Shown: positions 1-8,187 of the stretch, one piece after another
Layout of the letters: each line of letters starts with the position of its first letter
Numbering within the stretch: position 1 is the stretch's first letter
Assembly: GCA_030836605.1 (NCBI GenBank)
Contig: JAUPMC010000187.1
Coordinates: 1-14,615 of the forward strand
DNA from: Thermoplasmatota archaeon
GTDB lineage: Archaea; Thermoplasmatota; Thermoplasmata; UBA10834
DNA length: 14,615 bases
Direction: 5' to 3'
Notes under the pieces: generated by a model
What the model was told of the DNA's origin: nothing
Seen by the model: only the letters and a program-made list of their open reading frames with translations
Databases searched by the model: none
Program-made: the position numbers and the translations under genes

Positions 1-3073
<3,073 letters not shown>

Positions 3074-3121
3074 TGGTTCCTCCCGCTTGCGGCTCCAAAT
3101 CCCCCAGCCACCGAATATACG
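3074..3121 (-). promoter_or_regulatory. Promoter and RBS of polX-ligA
   Basis: On the minus strand an AT-rich GTATATTC (3113-3120) stands about 40-47 nt before the polX ATG. A start about 25 nt downstream would give a leader of roughly 15-20 nt carrying the Shine-Dalgarno GGGAGGA. The spacing fits an archaeal TATA promoter. Confidence 0.55.
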
Positions 3122-3150
3122 TTGCCTCCGACGGTCGGGCCGCGAGCAGC

Positions 3151-3192
3151 TTTTATCCCCGTTCGGCCATCGGGTCGCAGGGGGACGCGCAG
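3151..3192 (+). promoter_or_regulatory. Promoter and RBS of the S66 peptidase gene
   Basis: TTTTATCC (3151-3158) is the only AT-rich box here. A start about 25 nt downstream would fall near 3178-3183, giving a leader of about 10-15 nt with AGGGGG (3179-3184), 8 nt before the proposed TTG at 3193. It is back-to-back with the polX promoter; the two TATA boxes are about 30 bp apart. Confidence 0.5.
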
Positions 3193-4149
3193 TTGAAGGT
3201 CCAGAGACCACCGAAGTTGAGGAAGAACTCGAAAGTGGCAGTGATATCTCCGTCGAGCAACCCAGACCATGTCGGGATCAAGATGGGAGTCGACCTCCTG
3301 AAGAAGGCGGGGCTCAGGGTCGAGCTGGGGGACACGACCAGGAAGCTCATGACCGTCGGGACCCTGGCCGCGGACGACAAGACCAGGGCGGACGACTTCA
3401 ACTGGGCATTCGAGGACGACTCCGTCGACGGGGTGCTGTGCGCGACCGGCGGCTACGGCTCGATGAGGGTGCTGGACCTGCTGGACTTCGACATGATCAA
3501 GGACCACCCGAAGCCGTTCATGGGGTTCAGCGACATCACAGGATACCACATCGCCCTGAACCAGCTGTGCGGGATGGTCACGTTCCACGGGCCCCTGGTG
3601 GACATAGACCCCTCCAAGGGGGAGGAGTTCATCAAGACCCAGTCCGAGGACCTGAAGCGGGCGATCCGCCTGCTCATGGGCCAGGAGGAGCTGCGCGAGA
3701 TTACCAACCCCGAGGGCGGCATGATGCTCATGACCATCAACGAGGGGAAGGCGGCCGGCAGGCTGTGCGGCGGCAACCTGACGCTCATGACCGGGACCCT
3801 CGGGAGCAGGTACGAGATGGACACCAAGGACAAGGTGCTGTTCATAGAGGAGGTCAGGGAGACCTACTACTACATCGAGTTCCACCTGACGCAGCTGCGC
3901 CTGTGCAAGAAACTGGAACAGGCCAGGGCGGTCATCATGGGCGAGATATCCGAGACGCTGAGGCCGGACAACGCCTACCCGAGCGTGGAGGAGATCGTCC
4001 GGGAGAGGGTCGGCGGGGCCAGGAGGCCCGCTGTCTGGGGACTGTGCGCAGGACACGGCAAGTACAACGGCCTGCTGCCCCTGAACGCCAAGGTCGCCGT
4101 GGACGCGACCGAGAGGGAGATAGTCGTTCAGGAGCCGATCGTCGACTGA
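3193..4149 (+). CDS. S66 family serine peptidase (LD-carboxypeptidase / MccF-like)
   Basis: A 318-aa cytosolic protein with the family layout: N-terminal KVAVISPSS (14-22), the strand-loop CATGGYGSMRVLDLLDFD (83-100), the nucleophile elbow MGFSDIT with catalytic S113, FIEEVRE with the triad glutamate at E219/E220, and CAGHGK with the triad histidine H288. This matches Ser-Glu-His S66 enzymes, which trim the terminal D-Ala from murein tetrapeptides (LdcA) or cleave microcin C-type peptide-nucleotides (MccF). No signal peptide. I start it at TTG 3193 because a TATA-like box and an SD sit at the right distances; the frame stays open to an ATG at 3073, but that extension is non-homologous and overlaps the promoters. 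Murein is not expected in this cell, so self-protection against a peptide toxin or peptide salvage is more likely than wall turnover. Family is secure, substrate unknown. Confidence 0.88.
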   Translation: MKVQRPPKLRKNSKVAVISPSSNPDHVGIKMGVDLLKKAGLRVELGDTTRKLMTVGTLAADDKTRADDFNWAFEDDSVDGVLCATGGYGSMRVLDLLDFDMIKDHPKPFMGFSDITGYHIALNQLCGMVTFHGPLVDIDPSKGEEFIKTQSEDLKRAIRLLMGQEELREITNPEGGMMLMTINEGKAAGRLCGGNLTLMTGTLGSRYEMDTKDKVLFIEEVRETYYYIEFHLTQLRLCKKLEQARAVIMGEISETLRPDNAYPSVEEIVRERVGGARRPAVWGLCAGHGKYNGLLPLNAKVAVDATEREIVVQEPIVD

Positions 4150-4190
4150 GCCCCCGGACCTGACTTATGCGTCCTCAGGAGCGAACGCTG

Positions 4191-4248
4191 GCATCGCTTA
4201 TGCATCGTCATTTTATACCACTAAAGATATATCTATATCATTCATGGT
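4191..4248 (+). promoter_or_regulatory. AT-rich promoter/operator region of the wHTH-nucleotidyltransferase gene
   Basis: The hexamer GCATCG occurs twice with an 11-bp period (4191-4196, 4202-4207), ending 3 bp before the TATA box TTTTATAC (4211-4218). Between TATA and start lies the perfect palindrome AGATATATCT (4225-4234), and ATCAT/ATGAT arms (4237-4241, 4249-4253) span the start codon. Direct repeats on one helix face plus a palindrome over the predicted start site look like an activator or operator arrangement, possibly autoregulatory. No SD precedes the ATG, and the predicted transcript is leaderless or nearly so. Confidence 0.5.
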
Positions 4249-4842
4249 ATGATTCACATGCTCTCGAGGGAACTCATAAGCACACTGGCCAAGTCCGGGA
4301 GGATAGAGATCCTGAGGACCCTGAAGGCGTACCACGACCGCCAGTTCACAATCAACGAGCTCGCGAGGACCTCGGGGGTGCCCGTCATGACCACATGGAG
4401 AGCCGTCAGGGAGCTGAAGGCGGCCGGGCTCCTCAAGACGCGCAGGATAGGCAACTCCACCGCCGTCTGGATCACGGACGACCCCGCGAAGCTGAGGACG
4501 CTCAGGACCGTGCCGGACACGGACCCCCAGAAGGCTGCCGCAAGGGCCTTCGCGGAGTCGCTGTCCGCCCAGCCCTGGCTCGTCGAGTGCAGGCTCTTCG
4601 GAACGGTCGGAAGGGGGGACCACAGGCCCGGCGAGGAGGTGGACGTGGCGGTGGTCTACGACGAGAGCGTCACGGAGGAGCAGGCGAAGGCATCCTCCAC
4701 CGAGGCCGCGGCCGCGCTCCTGGGGAGGACGAACGTGTCCGTGGTCCCGCTGTGCGTGTCCAGCAAAGAGATGGGGCGCAGGGGCGGGCTCGGGTCCGAG
4801 CTCAGGGACAAGGAGACCATCTGGGAGCGCAAGAGGGGTTAG
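4249..4842 (+). CDS. Winged-helix DNA-binding protein with nucleotidyltransferase-fold domain
   Basis: 197 aa. Residues about 5-80 form a winged helix: IEILRTLKAYHDRQFTINELARTSGVPVMTTWRAVRELKAAGLL, with the recognition helix near 46-59 and a wing at 63-75. Residues about 108-185 resemble a minimal nucleotidyltransferase (MNT-like) domain: RLFGTVGRGD (115-124), then GEEVDVAVVYDE (128-139). The usual D-h-D metal pair is E130-V131-D132 here, and the expected acidic residue of the third strand appears to be serine (NVSVVPLC, 162-169), so catalysis is doubtful. Such fusions occur in archaea as transcription regulators or as the MNT partner of MNT/HEPN modules; no HEPN partner adjoins it. ATG 4249 or 4258 could start it; I chose the first because of the TATA distance. 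Probably a regulator, perhaps of its own promoter or its neighbours. Confidence 0.75.
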   Translation: MIHMLSRELISTLAKSGRIEILRTLKAYHDRQFTINELARTSGVPVMTTWRAVRELKAAGLLKTRRIGNSTAVWITDDPAKLRTLRTVPDTDPQKAAARAFAESLSAQPWLVECRLFGTVGRGDHRPGEEVDVAVVYDESVTEEQAKASSTEAAAALLGRTNVSVVPLCVSSKEMGRRGGLGSELRDKETIWERKRG

Positions 4843-4861
4843 CCCGGCGCGCCCCCGGGCT
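4841..4861. terminator. Hairpin between convergent stop codons
   Basis: AGCCCGG (4841-4847) and CCGGGCT (4855-4861) are perfect inverted repeats around a 7-nt loop, filling the 18-bp gap between two converging genes and touching both stop codons. There is no T tract on either strand, so it could act as a shared transcript end or 3' stabiliser rather than a classical terminator. Confidence 0.35.
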
Positions 4862-5904
4862 CACCGCACCCGGGAGAAGTGGTCGTACACCTGCCGGGCG
4901 ATCTTCGCCTCGGCCTCGAGCGCCTTCTTGAAGTTCCCTTCCTCGACCTTCTTGAAGAACGTGCATAGCACGACATGTGAGGTCGGGGAGACGAATATGA
5001 TGGCGGCGTTCGTGAGCGACGCGGCCGTCGTGCCGGACTTGAGCGCGACGGGTATGTCGGGCGAGAGCAGGTAGGACAGGGCAGTCTCGTCCTTCTGCAG
5101 CATCAGGAGCCTCAGCATGCTCTCGGAGGCCTTGGGGGACACCGCCTCGTTCTTGAGTATCTTCTCGAGGAGCATCCCGATCTCCCTGGGCGTGCCGAGG
5201 TTGTCGAAGACCTCGTCGTACACCCTCTGCTGCTTGAACTTCTTCTCGGCCTTCGAGCCGTAGATGCGCTCGTACTTCAGCCTGAAGTCGTCCACGGACA
5301 AGCCGGCGGACTCGCGCTCGGTCTCGTTCAGGGCCTTCATCCTCTCCATGTCCGACATCCCCTTCCACTTCCTCGCGGCCTCGGGGATGGTCATGTCCTT
5401 GAACGGGCCGACGCCCATGGACATCAGGAAACTCTCCCTGTAGGGTATGTATATGGATGTCTTCGCGAGGCCCAGCTCCCTCATCATCATGTTGACCCTT
5501 TGGATGCCTATCCGCTTCCAGAGCATCTCGGACGCCGTGTTGTCCGTCGATATGATCATCAGTGCGAGCAGGTCGCCGACGGTCGGCTTGAGGCCGGGGG
5601 CCATGTACTGCAGCACTCCCTCGCCTATGCAGTAGTGCTTCGGCTCCAGCTCTATCCTCTCGTCTAGGGTTATCGAGCCCTCCTCGACCTGTCGGAAGGT
5701 CTCGACCATCACGCCGAGCTTGAATATGCTCGCGAGCGGGAAGATCTTGTCGGCCTCGACCGCGACCTCCTTGCCCGACTCTATGTGCTTGACGTAGAGT
5801 CCCAGCTGCCCCTTGGTGTCCTTGGCTATCTTGACCAGTTCTGTCTTGAGCTGCGCTAGGTTCGAATCCTCAGGAGCCGCCGTCTTCTTCTTGGTCGCTG
5901 TCAA
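4861..5904 (-). CDS. Class A beta-lactamase / transpeptidase-fold serine hydrolase, no signal peptide
   Basis: 347 aa with the three signatures of the serine beta-lactamase/PBP fold: PLASIFK with S59-x-x-K62; ISTDNTAS (118-125), equivalent to the SDN loop but with threonine as its first residue; and ALKSGT (287-292), equivalent to KTG. The region LLALMIISTDNTASEML is typical of class A (beta-lactamase2) proteins. Two oddities stand out. There is no signal peptide: the N-terminus is lysine-rich (MTATKKK), so a cytosolic location is implied. And residues about 150-240 form a long charged insertion where the omega loop with the deacylating Glu166 would be, so hydrolysis of penicillins cannot be assumed. 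The start is TTG 5904 with no obvious SD; the fold begins about residue 20, so the exact start is uncertain. It could be an amidase, esterase or beta-lactamase-related peptidase. Fold secure, function open. Confidence 0.82.
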   Translation of the reverse strand: MTATKKKTAAPEDSNLAQLKTELVKIAKDTKGQLGLYVKHIESGKEVAVEADKIFPLASIFKLGVMVETFRQVEEGSITLDERIELEPKHYCIGEGVLQYMAPGLKPTVGDLLALMIISTDNTASEMLWKRIGIQRVNMMMRELGLAKTSIYIPYRESFLMSMGVGPFKDMTIPEAARKWKGMSDMERMKALNETERESAGLSVDDFRLKYERIYGSKAEKKFKQQRVYDEVFDNLGTPREIGMLLEKILKNEAVSPKASESMLRLLMLQKDETALSYLLSPDIPVALKSGTTAASLTNAAIIFVSPTSHVVLCTFFKKVEEGNFKKALEAEAKIARQVYDHFSRVR

Positions 5905-5998
5905 GCCTACACCGTGTCCGCACGGCCTCCGCTAGCGTCCGGAGACGCCCCCCGGACCCGGGCCGTGCCTGCCAAAGAGAGGAATGTGCCTATTTAGG
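5905..5998 (-). promoter_or_regulatory. Promoter and structured 5' leader of the beta-lactamase-like gene
   Basis: Read on the minus strand, the TATA-like TAAATAGG (5991-5998, inside GCCTA-TT-TAGGC at 5988-5999) predicts a start near 5968. The leader would begin with GCACGGCC (5961-5968), which pairs perfectly over 8 bp with 5920-5927. Inside the enclosed loop, arms at 5944-5948 and 5935-5939 form a 5-bp hairpin closed by C-UCCG-G, a UNCG-type tetraloop. About 15 nt then separate the closing stem from the TTG start. This could be a stability element or a regulatory leader; no known riboswitch class was recognised. Confidence 0.45.
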
Positions 5999-6071
5999 CG
6001 CTTCGCTGGAACACGATTCACGATGAGCTCGGAGCGGAATCCAGAGAAAATGAGAGAACGGAGAAGGAAGA

Positions 6072-6103
6072 GGGGTTGGGCCCGATCGGGGGTTTGGGGG
6101 GGG
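6072..6103 (+). other. G-quadruplex-forming motif
   Basis: Four G runs of 4, 3, 5 and 8 are separated by loops of 2, 7 and 3 nt, satisfying the usual G3+N1-7 pattern on the plus strand. It lies about 180 bp before the HAD gene, well away from its predicted transcript start. Confidence 0.6.
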
Positions 6104-6249
6104 AGGAGAGTGGCTGATGCCGGGCCCGAAGGAAAATCCTTGTTTCCCTCTTCCTGTCTCTTGAGACTCTGAGGGGCGGGTACGCCTCATATACCCTCCC
6201 TTGATAGAATCAGCGGTGATAACACGCCCCGCCCACACTGGCAGAACAG

Positions 6250-6281
6250 CTTTATGCGGGGACACGCGATTCCTCGGGCGG
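6250..6281 (+). promoter_or_regulatory. Promoter of the HAD phosphatase gene
   Basis: CTTTATGC (6250-6257) is about 25-30 nt upstream of the ATG at 6282, so the message is probably leaderless if translation starts there. A second in-frame ATG at 6291 would have a short leader. No clear SD. Confidence 0.45.
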
Positions 6282-7007
6282 ATGCGACCCATGGACGCCG
6301 GGAAGGAGCCCACGAACAGGCCCTCGAAGCCCCTGAGAGGAGTGGTGTTCGACCTGGACGACACACTGGTGGTGTCGACCGTCGACTTCCCCAAGTTCAA
6401 GGGGCTCGTGATCGACCGGATAGAGGAGTTCGGCGAGGACAGGTCGCTCTACGACCCCTCGGAGACCATCGTGACCATCCTGGACAGGTTCGAGAGGCGA
6501 GTCAGGGAGAAGGGGGTCCCCGACCACAGGGTGAGGGACATGCTCGCGCAGCTCGACAGGATCATGGACGAGGTCGAGCTCGAGAGGGTGGAGGACACGG
6601 CAGCCATCCCGGGCGCGACCGAGACCCTGACCCTCCTGAGGCGGATGGGCGTCAAGGTGGGTGTGCTCACCAGGGGCTGCGAGGCCTACGCCAAGGAGGC
6701 CATGGCCAGGACCGGCATCGACGGCCTCGTGGACGCGATCGAGTGCCGCAACTCCCACTCGAGGCCGAAGCCGTACCCTGACGCGTACCTGAGGCTCGTG
6801 GACGCGCTAGGCGTGGCCAAGGACGAGACCCTGTTCGTGGGCGACCACGCCATCGACGCGCGCTGCGCCAAGAACGCGGGGGTGCCGTTCATAGGCGTGG
6901 GGACCGGGGATGTGCCCGAGCGCGACCTTGTCGAGGCGGGCGCGTTCATGTTCGCGCGAGACGTCGGGGAGCTCGGGGAACTGCTCGGGCCGTTCCTACG
7001 GTCTTGA
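6282..7007 (+). CDS. HAD superfamily hydrolase, phosphoglycolate-phosphatase-like
   Basis: 241 aa from ATG 6282 (or 238 from 6291). HAD motif I is VVFDLDDTLV (21-30): nucleophile D24, acid-base D26. Residues about 33-105 form a helical C1 cap (DFPKFKGLVIDRIEEF onward). Motif II is VGVLTRG with T130; motif III is RPKPYPDAYL with K163; motif IV is FVGDHAIDARCAKNAG with D188 and D192. This is the full set for a Mg2+-dependent phosphatase of the Gph/pyrophosphatase-like subgroup, acting on a small soluble phosphoester that the sequence does not identify. It stands alone, 53 bp from the convergent DUF835 gene, so gene context does not help. Catalytic class is secure, substrate unknown. Confidence 0.88.
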   Translation: MRPMDAGKEPTNRPSKPLRGVVFDLDDTLVVSTVDFPKFKGLVIDRIEEFGEDRSLYDPSETIVTILDRFERRVREKGVPDHRVRDMLAQLDRIMDEVELERVEDTAAIPGATETLTLLRRMGVKVGVLTRGCEAYAKEAMARTGIDGLVDAIECRNSHSRPKPYPDAYLRLVDALGVAKDETLFVGDHAIDARCAKNAGVPFIGVGTGDVPERDLVEAGAFMFARDVGELGELLGPFLRS

Positions 7008-7060
7008 CCCCGAAAAGGCATTTCTATCTGATGATACGCACCGGCTTGGCGCTCAAAAGT

Positions 7061-7636
7061 CTATCTCGGCTCGATGTCCATGAGGCGTATCTCGCCCGGG
7101 GTCGAGCTGATCATCTGCGCCTCCCCGAGCTCCTGTTCCGTCCTCGGCACGATGACCTCCATGCTCCTCTCGAGCAGGGCTATCTCGCGCTCGGACATGG
7201 TCCTCGGGTCGACAGGGACGATGAGCACGCAGTCGTTCGTGACCACGAGGTCCCTCAACTGGTGCATGAACTGCAGCATCCTGTCGTATGTGTTGAGCGA
7301 GACGAGGTACTCCAATCCGTCTATCACGACGGCCGTGTGCTTCTGGGACTCGATGAACGCCCTGACCTGGCTCATGAGAATGCCTATGGCCGTGGGGTTG
7401 ACCCTCCCCTCGCCCACGAGGTTGGTGAGCCAGACGATCTTGCAGGTGTCCAGCTCCTTCTCCGTCAGGAGCTTCTTCGGGAAGTCCCGGGTGATGACGA
7501 GTCCCGCGCTCCCGGTCGATAGGACATGCTCGAAGAGCTCGTAGCTCGCCTTGGGCCGTCTCTCCTCCACGAGGTAGACGTTGCCAGGCCTGACGTCAAC
7601 CGATGAGGTGACACCTGGAGCTAATGATGACGTCAT
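7061..7636 (-). CDS. DUF835 domain protein (KaiC/P-loop-like signalling protein)
   Basis: 191 aa from ATG 7636. Residues about 18-165 match the DUF835 pattern as I know it from archaea: NVYLVEERRPKASYELFEHVLSTGSAGLVITRDFPKKL, then KIVWLTNL, then TAVVIDGLEYLVSLN (101-115, a Walker-B-like strand with D106), MLQFMHQLRDLVV and NDCVLIVPVDPRTMSERE (134-151). The domain resembles the second half of a RecA/KaiC ATPase but has no visible Walker A (GxxxxGKT) motif, so it probably does not hydrolyse ATP itself. DUF835 proteins in Thermoplasmata and methanogens often occur with PAS/GAF kinases, and one lies 550 bp away here. I chose ATG 7636 because the TATA box sits about 40 nt upstream; the frame continues upstream without conserved sequence. 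Family fairly secure, role unknown. Confidence 0.78.
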   Translation of the reverse strand: MTSSLAPGVTSSVDVRPGNVYLVEERRPKASYELFEHVLSTGSAGLVITRDFPKKLLTEKELDTCKIVWLTNLVGEGRVNPTAIGILMSQVRAFIESQKHTAVVIDGLEYLVSLNTYDRMLQFMHQLRDLVVTNDCVLIVPVDPRTMSEREIALLERSMEVIVPRTEQELGEAQMISSTPGEIRLMDIEPR

Positions 7637-7637
7637 C
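7626..7637. promoter_or_regulatory. 12-bp perfect palindrome over the DUF835 start codon
   Basis: GATGACGTCATC is its own reverse complement and covers the ATG (7634-7636, minus). Its core TGACGTCA recurs at 7591-7598 inside the gene, 37 bp away. It could be an operator blocking initiation, or coincidence within coding sequence. Confidence 0.3.
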
Positions 7638-7674
7638 GACGCATCCCATCCGAGGTATGTATTGTCGAAACTCG

Positions 7675-7682
7675 TTATATAA
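7675..7682 (-). promoter_or_regulatory. TATA box of the DUF835 gene
   Basis: TTATATAA, one of the strongest TATA-like sequences in the window, begins 39 nt upstream of the ATG at 7636, predicting a short leader of about 15 nt. It is self-complementary, so orientation rests on the downstream gene. Confidence 0.6.
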
Positions 7683-7737
7683 TACTGTTGACCTGATTTC
7701 GCTGGCGAGCACTGCCTGGATGCCTCGTCCGCAAGGC

Positions 7738-8004
7738 TCAGATCCTGTTGCAGAACACCCTCGCGCGGTCGTCGGAGACGACGCCCCACGGGCAGGCGTC
7801 GCACTCGCCGACCGTTGCCGAGGCCTTCATGTCGTAGTAGCACGGGACGGAGAAGAACTTCGTGGCGCCGTAGCAGAGCACGCGCGAGTTGTTGTCGACC
7901 ACGCTGCCGTGGGGACAGGCGTTGCAGTCCACCGCGCTGACCATGCCCCCGCCCGGCCGCTCGTCGCAGCGCGTCAGGAACAGCTTGTGCATCTTAGTCT
8001 CCAT
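7738..8004 (-). CDS. Small protein with duplicated CxxCP motif, possibly DUF2769-like
   Basis: 88 aa with seven cysteines: C13, C27, C30, C44, C55, C68, C71 and C85 (C13 being outside the repeats makes eight in all). Two halves repeat one pattern: DCNACPHGSVV..RVLC (26-44) and ECDACPWGVVS..RVFC (67-85), 41 residues apart, suggesting a pair of zinc- or iron-sulfur-binding knuckles. Spacing (C-x2-CP, then F/L-C, a middle C, then C-x2-CP and F-C) recalls the archaeal DUF2769 pattern from memory, which I cannot verify here. The ATG follows GGTGAGGGA directly, a good SD. The gene is divergent from the histidine kinase and lies 101 bp upstream of the DUF835 gene on the same strand, though DUF835 has its own TATA box. 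Real gene likely; function unknown. Confidence 0.72.
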   Translation of the reverse strand: METKMHKLFLTRCDERPGGGMVSAVDCNACPHGSVVDNNSRVLCYGATKFFSVPCYYDMKASATVGECDACPWGVVSDDRARVFCNRI

Positions 8005-8043
8005 TCCCTCACCGCCGGGAAATCAACTACTTGCTTGATATGG
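8005..8043 (-). promoter_or_regulatory. Promoter and RBS of the small cysteine-rich gene
   Basis: A weak TATA-like CATATC (8037-8042, minus) lies 33-38 nt before the ATG, and GGTGAGG stands just before the start. It faces away from the kinase promoter about 50 bp to the right. Confidence 0.35.
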
Positions 8044-8087
8044 TTTGCCTTGACCCTGGAAACGGCGCGCACCCCACTCTGCCAACG

Positions 8088-8187
8088 TATTTATCAGGCG
8101 CAACCTCTTCAGGTGCCACAGGCGCGTACCCCCGTATGCGCCTGCATTAGTGATGGGAGCGGTCCGCCGCTCCCGGTAGGGGACTCG
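8088..8187 (+). promoter_or_regulatory. Promoter and stem-loop-rich leader of the histidine kinase gene
   Basis: TATTTAT (8088-8094) is the TATA box; transcription should begin about 8115-8120. Three stem-loops follow. First, 8097-8117: ACCT-CTTC-AGGT, extended by GGC/GCC across a 3-nt bulge; it probably lies mostly upstream of the start. Second, 8119-8144: 11 bp including one G-U pair, loop CCCC. Third, 8155-8174: perfect 8 bp, loop TCCG. The SD AGGGGA (8178-8183) comes 4 nt after the third stem and just before ATG 8188. An 8-codon frame (ATG 8153 to TAG 8179) runs through the third stem. The structure could control ribosome access; no known riboswitch was recognised. Confidence 0.5.

Larger units (their letters stand above)
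5905..6281. other. 377-bp intergenic region between divergent genes
   Basis: The left part is the structured leader and promoter of the beta-lactamase-like gene. The middle (6040-6110) is purine-rich on the plus strand and holds a G-quadruplex motif. GTCTC-TT-GAGAC (6156-6167) and a small hairpin around 6175-6186 follow, with a CATATACC box near 6189. The right end holds the promoter of the HAD gene. Open frames crossing it have no recognisable protein character and overlap regulatory sites. Confidence 0.6.

Noticed and set aside
5851..5871. GGTTCGAATCC resembling the T-arm of a tRNA
   Set aside because: The stem next to the loop pairs poorly, no acceptor, D or anticodon arms fit, and it lies in the coding N-terminus of the beta-lactamase-like protein.
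5990..6400. 136-codon minus-strand frame across the divergent gap
   Set aside because: Low-complexity Pro/Ser/Arg translation, overlaps the HAD N-terminus and both promoter regions, no RBS.
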